Positions 53,529 to 61,448 of a DNA stretch of 64,000 bases are shown piece after piece; the first letter of the stretch is position 1, and each line of letters begins with the position of its first letter. The notes beneath the pieces were generated by a model. The model worked only from the letters and a program-made list of their open reading frames with translations, was not told the DNA's origin and did not search any database. A program made the translations under genes and the position numbers. Origin of the DNA: SIG307 sp964545045 (GTDB lineage: Bacteria > Bacillota > Clostridia > Lachnospirales > Lachnospiraceae); contig CAZJEN010000005.1 in the NCBI GenBank assembly GCA_964545045.1, positions 53,215 to 117,214 on the forward strand, read 5' to 3'.

Positions 53529-54299
53529 CTATCTAAATTTAAACAAAAATGTCAGCAACGCCGGTATATGACAGAAGGAACCCTCCAGACGATACCGCAG
53601 CTCTCCCTTCTCTTCCTTTACCGTCAGCGGCAATTTCTCCAGCGCATGCTTCGTTTCTTCCGGCGGCAATTGCGCCCCGGCTGCAATGTCCCCTAAGGAT
53701 ACAAAAAGGTCAAAATCCTTTATGGTCAATTCATAAAGAGCGTACATAGTTTTCAGAACACGCAGGTCCGAAAAACGCTCCATAGCGATGGATAATTCAT
53801 ATAACTGAGAAATATTCGGAGTCTGAAATGCCTTGCCCAGAGAGAAAAAGACACTGTCGGTCATTCGTCCGGTACTGCCCTCCGGCTCGGAACAAACAGA
53901 AAGCCCCCAGTCAGAGATATTACCTCCGGCATAGTCCCTTTCATCCCACGGAACGAAGTTTTTGCATCCGTCCGTTACCGCAATTTCATGAAGCATGGCC
54001 GCCAGACGATAGGCATTTTCAAAAGCTTCCTTTTCCGGAAGTGCGATAAAATAGTCCTTCAAATTCAGGCAGATGTCTCCCAGTCCCTTCGTCGAATTGC
54101 AACCGAGAAGCTCGTCCACGGAAACCTCGAAAAGCTTAGCGATATCCGGCAGCAGCTGAATGTCCGGACAACATTGGCCGGATTCCCATTTGGAAACCGC
54201 CTGATTGGTAACGCCAATGGCCTTTGCCAGTTCTTCCTGCGTCAGTCCCTTCTGTTTTCTTAAAAAGGCAATTTGCTCGTGAATTTTTATTGTATTCAT
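53529..54299 (-). CDS. XRE-family transcriptional regulator
   Basis: A 256-residue protein with an N-terminal helix-turn-helix (IAFLRKQKGLTQEELAKAIG, then VTNQAVSKWE) and a C-terminal region of about 180 residues that looks helical, with no identified ligand site. The ATG at 54299 has a perfect AAGGAGG. Upstream, GTAGCTAC (54324-54331) and GTAGCTGC (54351-54358) are short palindromes 27 bases apart that may be its operator. Target genes are unknown. Confidence 0.85.
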   Translation of the reverse strand: MNTIKIHEQIAFLRKQKGLTQEELAKAIGVTNQAVSKWESGQCCPDIQLLPDIAKLFEVSVDELLGCNSTKGLGDICLNLKDYFIALPEKEAFENAYRLAAMLHEIAVTDGCKNFVPWDERDYAGGNISDWGLSVCSEPEGSTGRMTDSVFFSLGKAFQTPNISQLYELSIAMERFSDLRVLKTMYALYELTIKDFDLFVSLGDIAAGAQLPPEETKHALEKLPLTVKEEKGELRYRLEGSFCHIPALLTFLFKFR

Positions 54300-54442
54300 G
54301 GTAAACCTCCTTGATTTTGTCTTGTAGCTACACCTATAGTTTACAAGCAAGTAGCTGCAAAAACAATAACTGAGTGGTTTGAAAAAAATGCCGGTCATCC
54401 AACCGTAAGTTGGACAACCGGTACACAACGAAATATCCCTCA

Positions 54443-54733
54443 TTAATACGGCAAATTCGCCATAATATACTCCGCATCGTCGTCATCAAAATAACCGCGC
54501 TCAATCAACACACATTCCACACCGTCGATGACTTCGATATCCCAATGCCCCATATTACTCTCTTTCATTTCACTTACTTCTTTTTCTTCGTCTCCCTCCG
54601 TCACATACCGAACCAATTCGTAAACCGCCACCAGTTCCACTGTAGTCTCCGTCCGGCTTGCAATCCGGAACACATTCTCATTTCCATTATAACTTCCGCA
54701 ATCATACATTTTACCGACTTCAAATTGAATCAC
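54443..54733 (-). CDS. Small hypothetical protein next to the phosphoesterase
   Basis: A 96-residue acidic protein (IQFEVGKMYDCGSYNGNENVF, cut here at a natural break) with no membrane segment. The frame opens at 54784 inside the phosphoesterase gene, but AAGGAGGAAGG lies just before GTG 54733, which I take as the start, 28 bases after the phosphoesterase stop. Probably a small beta-rich domain; a role linked to the phosphoesterase is suggested only by position. Confidence 0.65.
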   Translation of the reverse strand: MIQFEVGKMYDCGSYNGNENVFRIASRTETTVELVAVYELVRYVTEGDEEKEVSEMKESNMGHWDIEVIDGVECVLIERGYFDDDDAEYIMANLPY

Positions 54734-54761
54734 TTTACCTTCCTCCTTTACATCCGTCCTT

Positions 54762-55475
54762 TTATTCCCCGGAAACAACCTCATTCGTAATCATGTTTCG
54801 CAGTTCAAACCAAAGTATGCTCTGGTGACGCCACACATCTTCGTCCCGGTGCAAATGTCCCATGTACCAATGCTTGTACTTCACATTCTCCCGAATCCAT
54901 TCCAGAAAGCTGTTCAATGACACCTCGTCGGGATGATACGGATGAAAAAGGCACATGGTTTCCTCCGGTGCGGCATGAGTAAGGATATAATCCACCTCGT
55001 TATTATACCTCTCTATATTCAACGTAGCCTCATCCATTTCCGCATATACGGGCATCTCCTCCGGCCACCAGGATACATACGGCGTGCGCATATAACGGTC
55101 GATGCTGTAAGCTCCGCCGAAGGTAAATATTTTCTTTCCTTCAACATTAAATACCTGACCGCGCATGAGATGAATCACCTTCGGATTTCCTTCCTTGTCC
55201 CTGCGAATTACATGAATCTTTCCGCCATTCCACTCTTCTACCGGGTAACCGTTTAGCAACGTAAAATTTTCGTGATTCCCGTCCACGAAGAGTATTTGGT
55301 ACGGTTTCTCGGCAAGAAATTGAAGTGTCTTCTCTTCGGTTTCATTTCCCCGAAAGATGAAGCCGAAATCTCCGCAAATAAACAGCCTGTCCCCTTCCAC
55401 CAGGGTTCTGTCAATGATCGAATCCTTCGCGAAACGGGCCTTTTCTCCATGAGTATCGCCTGTTACGTATAGCAT
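54762..55475 (-). CDS. Calcineurin-like metallophosphoesterase
   Basis: A 237-residue enzyme with all the metal-binding motifs of the family: GDTHG (6-10), GDFG, GNHE, the histidine of LTHAAPEE, and GHLHRD. These bind two metals and hydrolyse phosphoesters or nucleic acids; the substrate is unknown. It lies 19 bases downstream of the ArsC/Spx-like gene on the same strand and probably shares its transcript. Confidence 0.88.
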   Translation of the reverse strand: MLYVTGDTHGEKARFAKDSIIDRTLVEGDRLFICGDFGFIFRGNETEEKTLQFLAEKPYQILFVDGNHENFTLLNGYPVEEWNGGKIHVIRRDKEGNPKVIHLMRGQVFNVEGKKIFTFGGAYSIDRYMRTPYVSWWPEEMPVYAEMDEATLNIERYNNEVDYILTHAAPEETMCLFHPYHPDEVSLNSFLEWIRENVKYKHWYMGHLHRDEDVWRHQSILWFELRNMITNEVVSGE

Positions 55476-55494
55476 AATATCACCTCTTTTGTCC

Positions 55495-55836
55495 TTACGA
55501 CCAGCCCTTCCATACCTCCGGCGCGTAGCCTACCGTAGCCTGTTTGCCGTTTCGTACAATCGGCGTCTTTAACACATGCTGGTTCGATAAAAGCTTCTCT
55601 TCCAGTTCACTTTCCGCAATATATTTTATCAGTGCCAGGGTATCCTTATCCTTGCACTCTTCGTTAATCACTGCCTTGATTCCGCCCACCGCCTGGCATA
55701 CACTGCGGAATTCGCCTTTACTCAGTTCCTTTTCGCTCATATCGATAAACTGGAACTTGATGCCACGCTCCTTAAAATAGCGTTGGGCTTTCTTTGTATC
55801 GTTGCACTTTTTCGTGCCGAAAATTTGGATGTTCAT
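55495..55836 (-). CDS. ArsC/Spx-family thioredoxin-fold protein
   Basis: A 113-residue protein of the arsenate reductase/Spx family: IQIFGTKKCNDTKKAQRYF carries a single N-terminal Cys with Thr in place of the second Cys of a CxxC, then GIKFQFIDM and LKTPIVRNGKQATVGY. The lack of CxxC argues against a redox-sensing Spx and favours an ArsC-like (YffB) role. ATG 55836 has AGAGGGA upstream; the frame continues 14 codons further without a site. Confidence 0.82.
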   Translation of the reverse strand: MNIQIFGTKKCNDTKKAQRYFKERGIKFQFIDMSEKELSKGEFRSVCQAVGGIKAVINEECKDKDTLALIKYIAESELEEKLLSNQHVLKTPIVRNGKQATVGYAPEVWKGWS

Positions 55837-55853
55837 GATGTCCCTCTTTCCTT

Positions 55854-56741
55854 TTATCGAAACTTCTCCTCGCTCCAATTCTTGTCAAAATAAAACTCGC
55901 TGTAACCCATATTTACGGTTTCATCCTCTTCATCAATACCAAAGCTTAACACAAAGAAAGACTCTATCTCTTCGTCTTCCAACTTCTCATAGGCATCTTC
56001 CAGAGCAAAGGTCAACAGCAACGTTTCTTCTAACGGCACAGAAAGCTTGTCTGCCGTTCCCTCCAACTCCTCATAGGAGCGACAGCCAAGGAACACATCT
56101 CCGCACAACCGGCTCATACCGATTGCGGAAATATGCGGAAAGAATTCCCTAAGAAGCGATTTTCTGTCGTCCGAATACTCCTTCACTTCCTCCAGCTCAT
56201 CCTCATACGCAGAAAAATCAAGGGCTTCTCCGTTTACAAAAACAGCCATATAAACCTCATCTCCCACCGCATGGGTTGAATTTCCGGTTTCTAAAAACTT
56301 CTCTTGATCCAGCTTCTTTTCCACATCCTCCAACGATGCTATTCCAAGCCCGGACACAACATCTTTGTCTTCCATGTCATTCAAATAGAAATCCTTGCGT
56401 ATAAAATACCCGTACTCCTCCGCAACCTCTTTCGCCGTTTCCGGATCGAACCGGTTGGTTTGATTTTGCTCCTGTGCCGCGATGTCATAACCTTCTTTTA
56501 ATCCTGAAGAGCCCGCAACATACTTACCTTTCTCATCATACAGCAGCCACTGTCCCGTCAAGGATGTAACCTTAATATCATCCTCTACCATTGCCCCTAC
56601 AACATCCCGGAAATCCCCGGTCAGATCATACTCCTTGCCGTCAACGGAAAGCAAAGAGGCCTTCTCCTCCTTAGAGCCGCAAGCCATAATCCCGCAGGTC
56701 ATGCAAAGTGTAAGTAATACTGCTGCTAGTCTTTTCATCAT
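55854..56741 (-). CDS. Lipoprotein of unknown function
   Basis: A 295-residue protein with a type II signal peptide (LLTLCMTCGIMA-C lipobox), then acidic extracytoplasmic sequence with no known domain (YDLTGDFRDVVGAMVEDDI; ALDFSAYEDELEEVKEY). A GGGAAGGAAA site precedes two adjacent ATG codons. It is 17 bases upstream of the ArsC/Spx-like gene and may lead that short operon. It would sit on the outer face of the membrane. Confidence 0.8.
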   Translation of the reverse strand: MMKRLAAVLLTLCMTCGIMACGSKEEKASLLSVDGKEYDLTGDFRDVVGAMVEDDIKVTSLTGQWLLYDEKGKYVAGSSGLKEGYDIAAQEQNQTNRFDPETAKEVAEEYGYFIRKDFYLNDMEDKDVVSGLGIASLEDVEKKLDQEKFLETGNSTHAVGDEVYMAVFVNGEALDFSAYEDELEEVKEYSDDRKSLLREFFPHISAIGMSRLCGDVFLGCRSYEELEGTADKLSVPLEETLLLTFALEDAYEKLEDEEIESFFVLSFGIDEEDETVNMGYSEFYFDKNWSEEKFR

Positions 56742-56838
56742 TTTCCTTCCCTTTCATACATAAATATTGTTATTTTATTATAATTCCCAGTGCTCCAAAA
56801 GTCAAATACGGGCAAGTAAAAGGGCAGGTAATAAACAC

Positions 56839-56866
56839 AAAAGGAATGGCACTCGCCATTCCTTTT
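56839..56866 (-). terminator. Terminator of the sirtuin gene
   Basis: AAAAGGAATGGC and GCCATTCCTTTT form a 12-bp stem with a four-base loop, 40 bases after the sirtuin stop. Confidence 0.8.
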
Positions 56867-56905
56867 ACAATCTTAAACTATATTTCGCACCAATGCACGC
56901 CGTAT

Positions 56906-57655
56906 TTATATCTTTAATTTACTAAAGACTTCCCCCACGGAACCACAAATAAGTAAATCATCCACATCGTCAATTGTAAAATCAATTCCTTCACGATTAA
57001 TTACGACTACATGCTTTCCTTCAAAGTAGCGTACAACACTTGCTACCGGGTATACCTTCAGCGATGTTCCTGCAATAATGAGCAAATCAGCTTCTCTGAT
57101 TTTATCGATTGCAAGCCCTAAAACGCCCTGCGGCAATTCTTCTTCGAACAATGTAACATCCGGACGAACAACACCACCGCACTCACACAACGGAACCGGA
57201 TCACTTGATTCAAAGATATAATCCTCCGAATATTCCTTTCTACATTTAGAACAATAATTTCGAAGTGTTGTACCATGCAATTCACACACCTTTTGGCTGC
57301 CGGCTCTTTGATGAAGTCCATCAATGTTCTGAGTTAAAATTACGGATAACTTTCCTGCTTCCTCTAACTTCACCAAAAATTGATGTGCACTATTTGGCTC
57401 TACTCGTCTTGTATCCATCTTCTGACGATAGTACTTAAAAAACACCTCCGGCTCATCTCTTAAACAACTATGGCTAAGCAAGTACTCCGGCTCATATTCT
57501 TCAAATTGACTATCATGTTGATTGTATAAACCATCCTTACTCCGAAAATCCGGAATACCGCTTTCGGTAGAAACTCCGGCTCCGCCGAAAAACACAATAT
57601 TATTTGCTTCATTGATAAATTTTTGCAACTTTTCTATTTCTTCCGTATTCATCAT
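56906..57655 (-). CDS. NAD-dependent protein deacylase, sirtuin (Sir2/CobB)
   Basis: A 249-residue sirtuin that removes acyl groups from protein lysines using NAD. Motifs: FFGGAGVSTESGIPDFRS (NAD binding), LTQNIDGLHQRAGS (NID and catalytic His in ELHGT), a zinc site with CSKCRKEY and a later CECGG, and RPDVTLFEEELP. The gene has its own AGAGGAGAT site and terminator, and its base composition looks more AT-rich than the genes before it, which could reflect transfer with the adjacent element. It lies just outside the integrase end. Confidence 0.93.
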   Translation of the reverse strand: MMNTEEIEKLQKFINEANNIVFFGGAGVSTESGIPDFRSKDGLYNQHDSQFEEYEPEYLLSHSCLRDEPEVFFKYYRQKMDTRRVEPNSAHQFLVKLEEAGKLSVILTQNIDGLHQRAGSQKVCELHGTTLRNYCSKCRKEYSEDYIFESSDPVPLCECGGVVRPDVTLFEEELPQGVLGLAIDKIREADLLIIAGTSLKVYPVASVVRYFEGKHVVVINREGIDFTIDDVDDLLICGSVGEVFSKLKI

Positions 57656-57917
57656 TTATATCTCCTCTCTTAGGTCTGCGTGACTTGAAATATATTCTAT
57701 TTCATCCAGAATATTTCCTTTATTGTATCACAAACACATATATTTTTTCAATCAATTATCGATTCCCTTTATTGCTTCCACACAACATTATTTAATCTCA
57801 AATTATTCATCGGTATTCTACAGAATAATTATAACATATTTTTTTTAAAAAAGTCAAATCATCTTAAACATTTTCCGGTACACCACTTTAGACTCATTTC
57901 CTTACATTTGTAGACGC

Positions 57918-57967
57918 AAAAAAGGCACTCATATCCGGTATTTCTACTAAATACAAGTGCCTTTTAC
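57918..57967 (-). terminator. Terminator downstream of the integrase gene
   Basis: Minus strand AAAAGGCACT pairs with AGTGCCTTTT around a loop of about 28 bases, followed by six T. It would stop transcription leaving the mobile element towards the sirtuin gene. Confidence 0.75.
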
Positions 57968-58247
57968 CTGTTTTAATCCATACGCTACTGCAACGTCTTC
58001 ATCGTCGGGAGCTTTTCCATTACCATTCTGAACTCCTGTAAATCCTTGCAAACCCTTGTTTTTCTTGGATTTCATACTCTTTTATACTCTTCTACGATTT
58101 TTTGAAGAAAAGTAGTCAAAAAGTAGTCTTTTCGTTTTTGAAATGGTCAACTTTTTGCTTCCGTTGATGCAGCACCCTGAAGCCATTGCATATCAGTTAC
58201 ATTAGGATTATACCATACCGAAAAGAATCAATCAAGAGGACTCTTTT
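57968..58247. other. Non-coding integrase-proximal segment, candidate attachment-site region
   Basis: About 280 bases with no credible gene between the terminator and the integrase stop. It holds short direct repeats (AAAAGTAGTC twice near 58110-58126, ATACTCTT twice near 58074-58095) of the kind used as integrase arm-binding sites. An attachment core cannot be fixed because the other end of the element is outside the window. No tRNA gene is present here. Confidence 0.4.
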
Positions 58248-59483
58248 CTAAAATACATCCATATTCCTTGCTAATTTTTCAATCGAAGCTCTGGTCACTT
58301 CCGGATTAGCCTCTGCGTAAATGTTCATCGTCGTGGATACATCCGCATGTCCCATCACTTCTTGAATTACTTTAATATTTGTTTCATGTTCACAAAATCG
58401 TGAAGCAAACGTGTGTCGGAAGATATGGCACGAAAACCGCGGTATCATTACCGGCTCTCTCTTCGCCTTTTTGGCAGCAACCTCTTCCTCCGAATTATGA
58501 GTGTCTACGATGCGTTTGATAGCACGATTAACTGCGGCAGGATTATGCGGAGTTCCAAAGCGGTTTGTGAAAACAAAATTCGTCATGCCGTCAATATTTG
58601 CTTCACAGAACCCTTCTTCTTTCTGCCTTTCATATTCATCCCGTAGCACTTTGTATAACTGGGGCATCATCGGGATTATTCTGACTCCTGCTTCCGTCTT
58701 AGGCTTCGATACCCTAAACTCGCAACGAAACGAATCCTCCGAACGCAGATAGTAGGTCAAACTATGATTGACATCAACATAACGCTTGTCAAAATCAATA
58801 TCATCCCATCGAATTCCGATTGCCTCTCCTATACGACATCCGGTTCCCAAAAGAAACAGAAAGAACGGATACCAATGATAAAAGAATGGATTCTTTGAAA
58901 CATATTCCAGAAATGCTCTTTGCTGTTCCACCGTCAGCGCCCTTCTTGTCTTTCTGGAGCCGCCGTTTCTCTTCTTGATTTCACAATACGCCCCATCGAC
59001 CGGATTTTTTCTAATGATATCATCCCTTACCGCCAGTTGAAACGTTGGCCGTAAAACTGTGTTTATACTCTCCAACGTATTAATCTGCAATCCTTTGTTT
59101 GTAACCAAATCATTGTAGAAAAACAAAACATCCGAGTACTTCACATCCTTGATTTTCTTTTTCCCAAAAGAATCTCTGATAAAATGGTTCCATGTATACA
59201 AGTAGTTACTATAAGTAGTGCTTCTCAGCTCTGTCTTAGTCGAAATATACCGGTTAAACAGGAAATTCACATCTGCTTTCCCCGCTACGTATACATTTAA
59301 TCCATCCATCTGGTCTCTTACTAGCGTTTCTTCCTTTTCACGTAACACCGTAAGGGATTTTGCATAGATTGTCCTTTTCACTCCTAACGCATCTTTATAG
59401 ACATAGGAGTATCTACCATCCGTTTTTCTGTAATTCTCACCTTTTCGTAACACTCTGCCTTTGCCGTCTTTTCTACAAGCCAT
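58248..59483 (-). CDS. int: Tyrosine recombinase/integrase (Tn916 Int-like)
   Basis: A 411-residue integrase that inserts and excises the element. An N-terminal arm-binding domain (about 1-60, YSYVYKDALGVKRTIYAKSL) is followed by the SAM-like core-binding domain (about 70-170) and a catalytic domain with Arg in GTGCRIGEA, HIFRHTFASR (HxxR), His in MGHADVSTT and the nucleophile Tyr in MNIYAE. All five catalytic residues are present, so it should be active. The repressor gene lies 33 bases upstream and may control it by read-through. Confidence 0.95.
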   Translation of the reverse strand: MACRKDGKGRVLRKGENYRKTDGRYSYVYKDALGVKRTIYAKSLTVLREKEETLVRDQMDGLNVYVAGKADVNFLFNRYISTKTELRSTTYSNYLYTWNHFIRDSFGKKKIKDVKYSDVLFFYNDLVTNKGLQINTLESINTVLRPTFQLAVRDDIIRKNPVDGAYCEIKKRNGGSRKTRRALTVEQQRAFLEYVSKNPFFYHWYPFFLFLLGTGCRIGEAIGIRWDDIDFDKRYVDVNHSLTYYLRSEDSFRCEFRVSKPKTEAGVRIIPMMPQLYKVLRDEYERQKEEGFCEANIDGMTNFVFTNRFGTPHNPAAVNRAIKRIVDTHNSEEEVAAKKAKREPVMIPRFSCHIFRHTFASRFCEHETNIKVIQEVMGHADVSTTMNIYAEANPEVTRASIEKLARNMDVF

Positions 59484-59516
59484 TCTTATCTCCTTTCTTG
59501 GAGAAAAGAGCCTGCC

Positions 59517-59696
59517 CTACTCCTTGGGAGATTGATTCTTTAATTGCAATTCAATCCCCAGACGTATCATTTGCGATATGGATAGGTCATGAGCTTTAGC
59601 ATATTCCAGCATCAACTGGTACTCTTCTTCTCTGAACTTAACCGTCACCACATGGTTAATTGGATCATCCACCATTGGTCTTCCCATTCGTGCCAT
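59517..59696 (-). CDS. Ribbon-helix-helix (CopG/Arc-like) repressor
   Basis: A 59-residue protein with the short beta strand NHVVTVKFREEE followed by two helices (EEYQLMLEYAKAHDLSISQM, IRLGIELQL), the ribbon-helix-helix pattern. The ATG at 59696 has AAGGAGG. A 21-bp perfect palindrome lies in its promoter spacer, so it probably represses itself and the integrase downstream, acting as a switch for mobility. Confidence 0.85.
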   Translation of the reverse strand: MARMGRPMVDDPINHVVTVKFREEEYQLMLEYAKAHDLSISQMIRLGIELQLKNQSPKE

Positions 59697-59724
59697 CCTA
59701 ACGCCTCCTTCATAACCTATCCTC

Positions 59725-59753
59725 ATTATACTTTTGGTATTACCAAAAGTCAA
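59725..59753 (-). promoter_or_regulatory. Promoter and palindromic operator of the repressor-integrase unit
   Basis: Minus strand TTGACT (59748-59753), 17-base spacer, TATAAT (59725-59730). The 21-base perfect palindrome 59730-59750 (half-site ACTTTTGGTA, central T) covers the spacer and touches both hexamers. Confidence 0.9.
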
Positions 59754-59831
59754 GACTTTTTTCGCATAGCTTCGTCTTTCTCCATTTTCATTCACATTGA
59801 ACTAAATACAAACCGGTTCTTGCAAATGGTA

Positions 59832-60050
59832 TTACTTATAAAAATCATCCTCAACAATTCGGAATGTTTCGAGATACTCATCAATGATATCTAAATTAAC
59901 TAATACTAACTGGTTTACCTTGTAGCATGCTTTTGCATCCTTTGCCATCTGCATAAATTTGGACACACCCATAGAGTATAAGTCCGCACCCTCTGCATAT
60001 CTTACAAAACGTTTATTATTTGTTCTCTTCGTCCTGCTGTCCACAAGCAC
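59832..60050 (-). CDS. DUF6462-like small protein, possible excisionase
   Basis: A 72-residue protein beginning at GTG, overlapping the MazF-like gene by 35 bases. The sequence RYAEGADLYSMGVSKFMQMA followed by KVNQLVLVNLDIIDEYLETF has the layout of a winged helix-turn-helix of the excisionase type (helix, turn, recognition helix, then a strand and LeuGlu-type end). Small proteins of this kind accompany integrases in Lachnospiraceae elements. Excisionase is inference; a second antitoxin for the adjacent toxin is an alternative. Confidence 0.65.
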   Translation of the reverse strand: MLVDSRTKRTNNKRFVRYAEGADLYSMGVSKFMQMAKDAKACYKVNQLVLVNLDIIDEYLETFRIVEDDFYK

Positions 60051-60465
60051 ACTCCCCCATTTCCTCTAATACCATCTTTCTCGCCACCGGTAACAAATCA
60101 AACTGACGAATCAGTGCCCTGTCAATCGCCTCACGCGCTTCAGAATTTCTTGGAATATACCCACTTTTCCCTCTCACGCATCCTTTTGAAATCGTCTGTG
60201 CATCCTCCGGCATGAAATCTGAGATGGTTCTGAGCCCATATCCTCTCACGTCCTCCGGCTTAATCTTCACATGAACCGGAATATCCTTTAACTTACTACT
60301 TAACGGTACAATAGAAATCTGTGGTGCACCCTCATGATTACTGGCATCACATGATACAATTACCCCCGGACGAATACCACCCTCAACTCCATTCGGATTC
60401 TTACCAAAATCAGCATATACCACATCAAACTTGTTATACCTTTCGTATCTTCTCTTCTTATTCAT
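60016..60465 (-). CDS. PemK/MazF-family toxin
   Basis: A 149-residue endoribonuclease-type protein with the MazF outline: FDVVYADFGKNPNGVEGGIRPGVIVS, ISIVPLSSKLKDIPVHV and SFMPEDA-like DFMPEDAQTISKGCV. The family cleaves mRNA at short motifs. It overlaps the resolvase-like gene by eight bases. No classical MazE antitoxin precedes it, so the resolvase-like protein upstream or the small protein downstream may be the partner. The tail (CACGQQDEENK) is unusual. Confidence 0.88.
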   Translation of the reverse strand: MNKKRRYERYNKFDVVYADFGKNPNGVEGGIRPGVIVSCDASNHEGAPQISIVPLSSKLKDIPVHVKIKPEDVRGYGLRTISDFMPEDAQTISKGCVRGKSGYIPRNSEAREAIDRALIRQFDLLPVARKMVLEEMGECACGQQDEENK

Positions 60466-60835
60466 ACAACCACCCCTTTATCACCATCCTTAACGGACCT
60501 TCATCTACAGTCACAACAATGCCGCCCGCCGCTACAATTTGTCCTACTTTTGCATACGCATCCGGCAAATCCATTGATACCGCTGCCATATTGGCTATTA
60601 CCACTCCATGTACCTGTCTCTTCCGAATCATGCAAGCGATCTGCTGCCACTGCCGATTCACATCATTCATAGAAAAGCCATGACGTCTAATAGTCCCAAC
60701 AACCCGGTATTCCTTGTTACGTACATATTCGCGGATATATTTTTGCTGCTTATCCTCAAGCCTCTCAACTCTATCAAGAGGAGCGTCTACCGACAAATAT
60801 TCCACGCAATCAAAAATTTTACGTTTCTTCCTCAT
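60458..60835 (-). CDS. Resolvase-like protein without catalytic serine
   Basis: A 125-residue protein resembling the N-terminal domain of serine recombinases: helix start LEDKQQKYIREYVRNKEYRV, then QWQQIACMIRKRQVHGVVIANMAAVSMDLPD (broken here as IACMIRKRQVHGVVIANMA) and a closing IVVTVDEG. The active-site strand reads VEYLSVDAP where active enzymes have an Arg and a Ser (YxRVS), so catalysis is unlikely, and the DNA-binding half is absent. It starts one base before the XRE gene stop and overlaps the toxin gene, which suggests a regulatory or antitoxin role. Confidence 0.6.
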   Translation of the reverse strand: MRKKRKIFDCVEYLSVDAPLDRVERLEDKQQKYIREYVRNKEYRVVGTIRRHGFSMNDVNRQWQQIACMIRKRQVHGVVIANMAAVSMDLPDAYAKVGQIVAAGGIVVTVDEGPLRMVIKGWLYE

Positions 60836-60836
60836 C

Positions 60837-61202
60837 CTAATCGCCCTCCCCTTCTTCTACCGCACGTTCTATCATATACAGAAATGAACTCGTTAAAAAA
60901 TTTCTTTTCCTCAACGATAACATCTTTAACGACTCGTCAACGGAATTAGCGGCAACCATCTTTGGCACTCCTAACAGCGTATTGGCATCCACGTTGTAAA
61001 TCCGCATCAAGTGATACAGGTTACGCATGGTGAGATTTCGTCCCCCTTGCTCCAACTGACTCAACGTAGATGTACTTATTCCAGCGAGTTCACATACCTT
61101 TTCAATCGTGAACCCTCTTTCTTTACGAATCCGGCGAAGAAGAGGTCCATTCTCGTAGCCCTGGTACTCCACTACCAACTTGCTTTCCTTTCTCTGACTC
61201 AT
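60837..61202 (-). CDS. XRE-family regulator of the mobile element
   Basis: A 121-residue protein with a helix-turn-helix at about 20-75 (RRIRKERGFTIEKVCELAGI, then STSTLSQLEQGGRNLTM) and a short C-terminal helical part. AGGAGGT precedes the ATG. Its leader (61203-61448) holds two small hairpins (GAGAGT/ACTCTC at 61233-61256 and GTGCTC/GAGCAC at 61264-61280) and two 11-base direct repeats that may be operators. It is the first gene of the toxin cluster. Confidence 0.85.
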   Translation of the reverse strand: MSQRKESKLVVEYQGYENGPLLRRIRKERGFTIEKVCELAGISTSTLSQLEQGGRNLTMRNLYHLMRIYNVDANTLLGVPKMVAANSVDESLKMLSLRKRNFLTSSFLYMIERAVEEGEGD

Positions 61203-61319
61203 AAATCATTACCTCCTCGGTATAATATCCGGGAGAGTATCGGCGCCTTCACTCTCAAGTGGTGTGCTCTTCTTGAGCACATCCTAATGATATCAAAAAA
61301 GAACCGATGATATTGTGCC

Positions 61320-61362
61320 TTTAAGGACTAATTTCACTTCATTACTAGTCTTTTAAGGACTA
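61320..61362. repeat. Two direct repeats TTTAAGGACTA upstream of the XRE gene
   Basis: TTTAAGGACTA occurs at 61320-61330 and 61352-61362, 32 bases apart; the second is also part of an inverted repeat TAGTC-N7-GACTA (61346-61362). They are likely binding sites for the adjacent XRE regulator. I could not place promoter hexamers firmly. Confidence 0.6.
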
Positions 61363-61448
61363 AATTCTAAAAACGCGAAAGAACTTTACCCTTCCTTTGG
61401 ACAATGCATCCGGAGAATCTCTAAACACCAAAAGGCAGCTACAAACCT

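Noticed and set aside
57968..58247. tRNA gene as the integration site
   Set aside because: No cloverleaf, TTCGA-type T-loop or CCA end could be found next to the integrase.
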